From positions 1 through 7,410 of the forward strand of contig JAGQMO010000010.1 in NCBI GenBank assembly GCA_020428615.1: DNA of 7,410 nucleotides, written 5' to 3'. A program made the translations under genes and the position numbers. Positions 4,551-7,410 of the stretch are shown here, piece by piece (within the stretch, counting starts at the first letter, position 1; each line of letters opens with the position of its first letter). The stretch is from Patescibacteria group bacterium (GTDB taxonomy: Bacteria > Patescibacteriota > Minisyncoccia > Phycocordibacterales > UBA1006). The notes beneath the pieces are model-generated. The model saw only the letters and a program-made list of their open reading frames with translations, had not been told where the DNA came from and did no database searches.

Positions 4551-6059
4551 TTAATATAGTTTGCGGGCAACGATTCTAGACCCCCCAACACTCTTCACTG
4601 TCGGCTCTGGGACTTCCCCACGTTTTGTTCCTCGGCGAACGTTGTCGGTACTCCTTCGAGATGAAGACGTTCGCGAATTTCGCGAGGTGCGAGACTTATA
4701 CTTTTTGGAAGATTTCTTGTTCTCGGATTCAATGTCGTCACCAACATCTTCAAGGAGTAGGTTGACCTCTTCGAGTGTCTTGCCAATCCCTGTCGTATCA
4801 ACGAGTGTCTTTTCAAGGAGCAACACGAGTTTGTTTGCAACGGTTTTCAAATCGTTCTCTTTCGTTAGTGCCTCGAGAATGACCTCGCCCGATTTATTGG
4901 TGCGTTGACTTTTAACCATGCCAAACAAGGTCTTCATGCGATCTTCAACCGTACCGTTCTTTTGCGGAATTGCTTGGAGCTCGAGGTCTGATCCCATTTC
5001 CTGTTGGATGCGCTTGAGCTCGCGCAATTCGTGTGGTGTTACCAACATCATGGCAATCCCGTCTCGCTGTGCGCGCCCGGTTCGTCCAATACGGTGCACA
5101 TAGGATTCTGATTCAAACGGAATATGATAATTGAACACGTGGGTTACATCACGCACATCAAGACCTCGTGCCGCAACATCGGTTGCAACGAGAATTTTGT
5201 ACTCGTTTCTGCGGAACGCCTTCATGACTGTTTGTCGATCGCGCTGTTCCATATCTCCATGGAGCGCCGCCGTTTTATACCCCTGTGCTGCAAGGTACTC
5301 TGCCAATCTCGCGGTTTCCCGCTTGGTGCGACAAAATACGATGGCTTTCTTTGGATCGGACGTCTCAATCAGACGAAGCATAGCATCATCTCGTTCGTGT
5401 TCATCAACGACATAGTAGTACTGTTTGATGTTGTTGTTCGTAATCGCCTCCTTCTCTACACGAATGAAGGTCGGTTTTTTGAGAATCGTTTCAGCAAGGT
5501 CTTTGATCTCTTCGGGCATAGTTGCCGAGAACATGAGCGTCTGCTCGCGATCCTGAAAGTACGTGAAAATACGGCGAACATCTTCGAGAAATCCCATGTT
5601 GAGCATCTCGTCAGCTTCGTCAAGCACTACAAATTTTGGATGCAAATCGACTTTGTTTTTTGAGAGGAGATCAAGTAGCCGTCCCGGTGTCGCCACCACA
5701 ACCCCTGCCCCGTTGATATGTTCGATTTGCCGTTTGTAGGACGTTCCTCCATACACGGTCGCTGTTCGAATGTTGAGGTTACGCGAGAATTTATAAAACT
5801 CATCAGCTACCTGTGTTGCGAGCTCACGTGTAGGAACAATTACCACAGCAGCCGCGCCATCTTTTTTGTTTATTTTTTGGAGAATCGGCAATGCAAAAGC
5901 TGCCGTCTTTCCGGTTCCTGTATGTGCCTGCCCTACCACGTCTTTCCCCTCAAGAATGAGCGGAATCGTTTCCTGTTGAATTGGTGACGGCTCTTCAAAC
6001 CCCGCACGCGAAACAGCGTACGCAAGGCGTGATTTAAACTTAAAATCTTTAAATGTCAT
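4551..6059 (-). CDS. DEAD-box ATP-dependent RNA helicase (DeaD/CshA-like)
   Basis: 502 aa with every core motif in order: Q motif (GFEEPSPIQQETIP, 20-33), motif I AHTGTGKT with K51, Ia PTRELATQ (76-83), Ib TPGRLLDLL (124-132), motif II DEAD (147-150), III SAT (178-180), IV IVFCRTK (240-246), V VATDVAARGLDV (291-302) and VI HRIGRTGR (322-329). The two RecA-like domains end near 365. A helical region (about 370-440) follows, then an Arg/Ser/Lys-rich tail (about 446-500) typical of non-specific RNA binding. It should unwind short RNA duplexes in ribosome assembly or mRNA decay, as DeaD, CshA and RhlE do; which of these it matches cannot be decided by eye. On its strand TACACT ends eight bases before the ATG, a possible leaderless promoter with a poor -35. 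No Shine-Dalgarno. Length is normal and the gene is intact. Confidence 0.95.
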   Translation of the reverse strand: MTFKDFKFKSRLAYAVSRAGFEEPSPIQQETIPLILEGKDVVGQAHTGTGKTAAFALPILQKINKKDGAAAVVIVPTRELATQVADEFYKFSRNLNIRTATVYGGTSYKRQIEHINGAGVVVATPGRLLDLLSKNKVDLHPKFVVLDEADEMLNMGFLEDVRRIFTYFQDREQTLMFSATMPEEIKDLAETILKKPTFIRVEKEAITNNNIKQYYYVVDEHERDDAMLRLIETSDPKKAIVFCRTKRETARLAEYLAAQGYKTAALHGDMEQRDRQTVMKAFRRNEYKILVATDVAARGLDVRDVTHVFNYHIPFESESYVHRIGRTGRAQRDGIAMMLVTPHELRELKRIQQEMGSDLELQAIPQKNGTVEDRMKTLFGMVKSQRTNKSGEVILEALTKENDLKTVANKLVLLLEKTLVDTTGIGKTLEEVNLLLEDVGDDIESENKKSSKKYKSRTSRNSRTSSSRRSTDNVRRGTKRGEVPEPTVKSVGGSRIVARKLY

Positions 6060-6097
6060 TATCTATGAGTGTACCTGAGCAAATAAGAGTAATGGAA

Positions 6098-6118
6098 AAC
6101 GTCCATACTAGGGACGTT
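6098..6118 (-). terminator. Stem-loop after uppP, possible weak terminator
   Basis: AACGTCC (6098-6104) and GGACGTT (6112-6118) form a perfect 7-bp stem with a 7-nt loop. On the minus strand it begins 17 nt after the uppP stop and ends in a run of four Ts, two of them inside the stem, before CC. That fits a weak terminator for the pilin-uppP message. It also lies between uppP and the helicase start, so an operator role for the helicase gene is an alternative. Confidence 0.4.
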
Positions 6119-6135
6119 GAAACTCAAATACTCCT

Positions 6136-6936
6136 CTATACTAACATAAAACTGAGAATCATCAATAACACTGCAAAACCACCGACAAAGTAGCTGAAGC
6201 GAACATGTCTGACAATACGAAGGAGTATATCAATCGTTACCATACCAAAGACGAATGCGGACACGAGAGCAATACAATGATCACGTGTGAGTGCGTGAAA
6301 TGTACCCACATTTAACACAATGTTGGCAAACAACACGAGAGGAATCGAGAGTAGAAACGAGAGCTCAAGAGCTCGTTCTTTATCGATGCCGACCAATCCC
6401 ATACCTGCAACCGTTGCTCCTGAACGAGAAATTCCAGGAATCGCGGCAAACCCCTGAAAGATACCTGTTGCAACAGCTCGCCATGCACTCAATGGTTTAT
6501 GAAGAAGATCATTATGGTTCTCAGAGAGATACAATAATATCGAGGTGAACACCAAAAACACCGCAACGAGCATGTTAATAAAAACAGTATTCTGAAACCA
6601 TATTCCATGAGATTCTACATACTTCAATAGGCCAAAACCGAGTATTCCAGAAACTGCTGTCGCAACAACAATGAAATGAATGTATTGTTTTTCTGATTGT
6701 CCGAGTGATTGATAGTGTAAACACTGTCGGAATAACGCAATAATTTTTTTTCGATAGTATACGATCACTGCAAGAAGTGTTCCTGTATGGAGAAAAATCG
6801 CGAATGAAATTAATTCACTAAACGGCATACCACTCGGAAAGAAATTAGTTTTCACCAACACAATCATCGCTTCAGATGAAATCGGCAACCATTCGGCAAT
6901 ACCTTGTACACTTCCTAAAATAATAGATTCAAACAT
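6136..6936 (-). CDS. uppP: Undecaprenyl-diphosphatase (UppP/BacA family)
   Basis: 266 aa polytopic membrane protein, normal length. It removes a phosphate from undecaprenyl diphosphate so that the lipid carrier can be reused for peptidoglycan and other envelope polymers; in some bacteria it also gives bacitracin resistance. The first signature reads SVQGIAEWLPISSEAM, with Q11 and E15 in the (E/Q)xxxE positions and S20/S21. The second reads PGISRSGAT (167-175) with R171. In the common bacterial form the first motif ends SSTGH; here it is SSEAM, so the His is replaced by Met (M24). The ATG (6936) lies 9 bp after the pilin stop with no Shine-Dalgarno, so the two are probably cotranscribed. Family assignment is secure; full activity is likely but the His change deserves a check. 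Confidence 0.92.
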   Translation of the reverse strand: MFESIILGSVQGIAEWLPISSEAMIVLVKTNFFPSGMPFSELISFAIFLHTGTLLAVIVYYRKKIIALFRQCLHYQSLGQSEKQYIHFIVVATAVSGILGFGLLKYVESHGIWFQNTVFINMLVAVFLVFTSILLYLSENHNDLLHKPLSAWRAVATGIFQGFAAIPGISRSGATVAGMGLVGIDKERALELSFLLSIPLVLFANIVLNVGTFHALTRDHCIALVSAFVFGMVTIDILLRIVRHVRFSYFVGGFAVLLMILSFMLV

Positions 6937-6945
6937 ACGATTAGT

Positions 6946-7410
6946 TTAACAGTTAACACAATATCCCGGGTGATCAACAGGTTGGTCCGGGTGCGATCGA
7001 CACGTTCCCTCAAAACACCAATACATTGAACTATGATAATCAAAATCTTCCGCCCATGATTCAATAGGAAATCGACAGTTTTCTCCACTCAAATCACAGA
7101 AACGAAGACTGATCTGAATATAGGGATCTGCTCCTGTGATGTTATCCCAATCATACACCGAACCCGGATACGGTCCATTAGGCCACGAACCACCCGAGAG
7201 ATACTGCTCGAGACCAGCTGGAATATCACGATTAACATCTGCTGGATAGTCATCGTTGTTTAAGAAATAGAGAATCATTGCTTCTTGAAACGAACGGAAT
7301 TCTTTCAACGCACGGACAGTATACGCTTTATTACGAACTGATTGGATATTAACAAAAATAACAGTCGCAAGTGTTCCAATAATAGCAATCACCACAAGGA
7401 GTTCAATGAG
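6946..7410 (-). CDS. Type IV pilin / pseudopilin, N-terminus cut by the window edge
   Basis: The frame is open to the right edge and its first visible residues are LIELLVVIAIIGTLATVIF. This is the conserved start of mature type IV pilin-like proteins just after the prepilin peptidase site; the leader, cleavage Gly, Phe and Thr lie outside. A GTG at 7395 is inside this hydrophobic helix and is not the start. About 154 residues are visible. The helix continues with NKAYTVRALKEFRSFQEAMILYF, then a globular domain (DDYPAD, GGSWPNG) like GspG-type pseudopilins. Six cysteines lie in three pairs near the C-terminus: FCDLSGENC, WCFEGTC and YCVNC at the very end. Envelope disulfides are plausible. The protein should be processed by a prepilin peptidase and assembled into a pilus, secretion or DNA-uptake filament. 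It is 9 bp upstream of uppP. Confidence 0.85.
   Translation of the reverse strand, partial: LIELLVVIAIIGTLATVIFVNIQSVRNKAYTVRALKEFRSFQEAMILYFLNNDDYPADVNRDIPAGLEQYLSGGSWPNGPYPGSVYDWDNITGADPYIQISLRFCDLSGENCRFPIESWAEDFDYHSSMYWCFEGTCRSHPDQPVDHPGYCVNC

Noticed and set aside
5124..5663. Plus-strand open frame of 179 codons inside the helicase gene
   Set aside because: It lies entirely opposite conserved helicase motifs and has no recognisable domain.
6713..6724. Inverted repeat AGTGT-AA-ACACT resembling the operator
   Set aside because: It lies inside the uppP coding region, has different arms and spacer, and is not near a promoter.
142..7410. All ten stop codons are TAA or TAG, none TGA, which could hint at UGA recoded to Gly as in Gracilibacteria or SR1
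   Set aside because: All conserved genes (helicase, UppP, DipZ) are complete under the standard bacterial code with Gly at GGN codons and no internal TGA, and ten stops are too few to mean much.

Overview
The window reads as a chromosomal segment of a Candidate Phyla Radiation (Patescibacteria) bacterium, most likely from the Parcubacteria group. This is inferred from the protein flavour: a short coiled-coil/membrane protein, a Met/Asp-rich linker thioredoxin, a PGDYG-like protein, a 'TLIELLVVIAIIG' pilin start, and small, tightly packed genes. There is no phylogenetic marker that fixes the lineage. GC content is moderate, all ten genes end in TAA or TAG, and almost none has a Shine-Dalgarno sequence.

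Left part (1-988, minus strand): an edge region without a firm gene (1-141), then two genes in tandem. One encodes an exported ferritin-like DUF2202 protein (142-657) and the other a small coiled-coil membrane protein (680-988). Their probable promoter sits right against the ATG at 988, giving a leaderless or nearly leaderless transcript.

Centre (1033-3937, plus strand): an XRE-family repressor-like gene (1079-1282) is followed by a four-helix DUF2178-like membrane protein (1287-1646). After a 28-bp perfect palindrome come a membrane-anchored thioredoxin with a Met/Asp/Glu-rich linker (1746-2279) and a DipZ-type CcdA-thioredoxin fusion (2285-3937). The same inverted repeat, TGTAAAG-N4-CTTTACA, overlaps the -35 box of both promoters (1033-1050 and 1657-1674). 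The -35/-10 spacing is also identical (16 nt). This is good sequence evidence that one regulator, probably the XRE protein itself, controls both units. I propose a small envelope thiol/metal regulon: DipZ carries electrons across the membrane, the anchored thioredoxin is a partner or client outside, and the DUF2178-like and ferritin-like proteins are accessory.

Right part (3984-7410, all minus strand): a PGDYG-like protein of unknown function in noticeably AT-rich DNA (3984-4541), a DEAD-box RNA helicase (4551-6059), undecaprenyl-diphosphatase UppP (6136-6936) and the C-terminal part of a type IV pilin/pseudopilin (6946-7410, cut by the window edge). A bidirectional terminator separates the two converging halves at 3941-3979. 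The helicase and the PGDYG-like gene are 9 bp apart, as are the pilin and uppP, so each pair probably shares a transcript.
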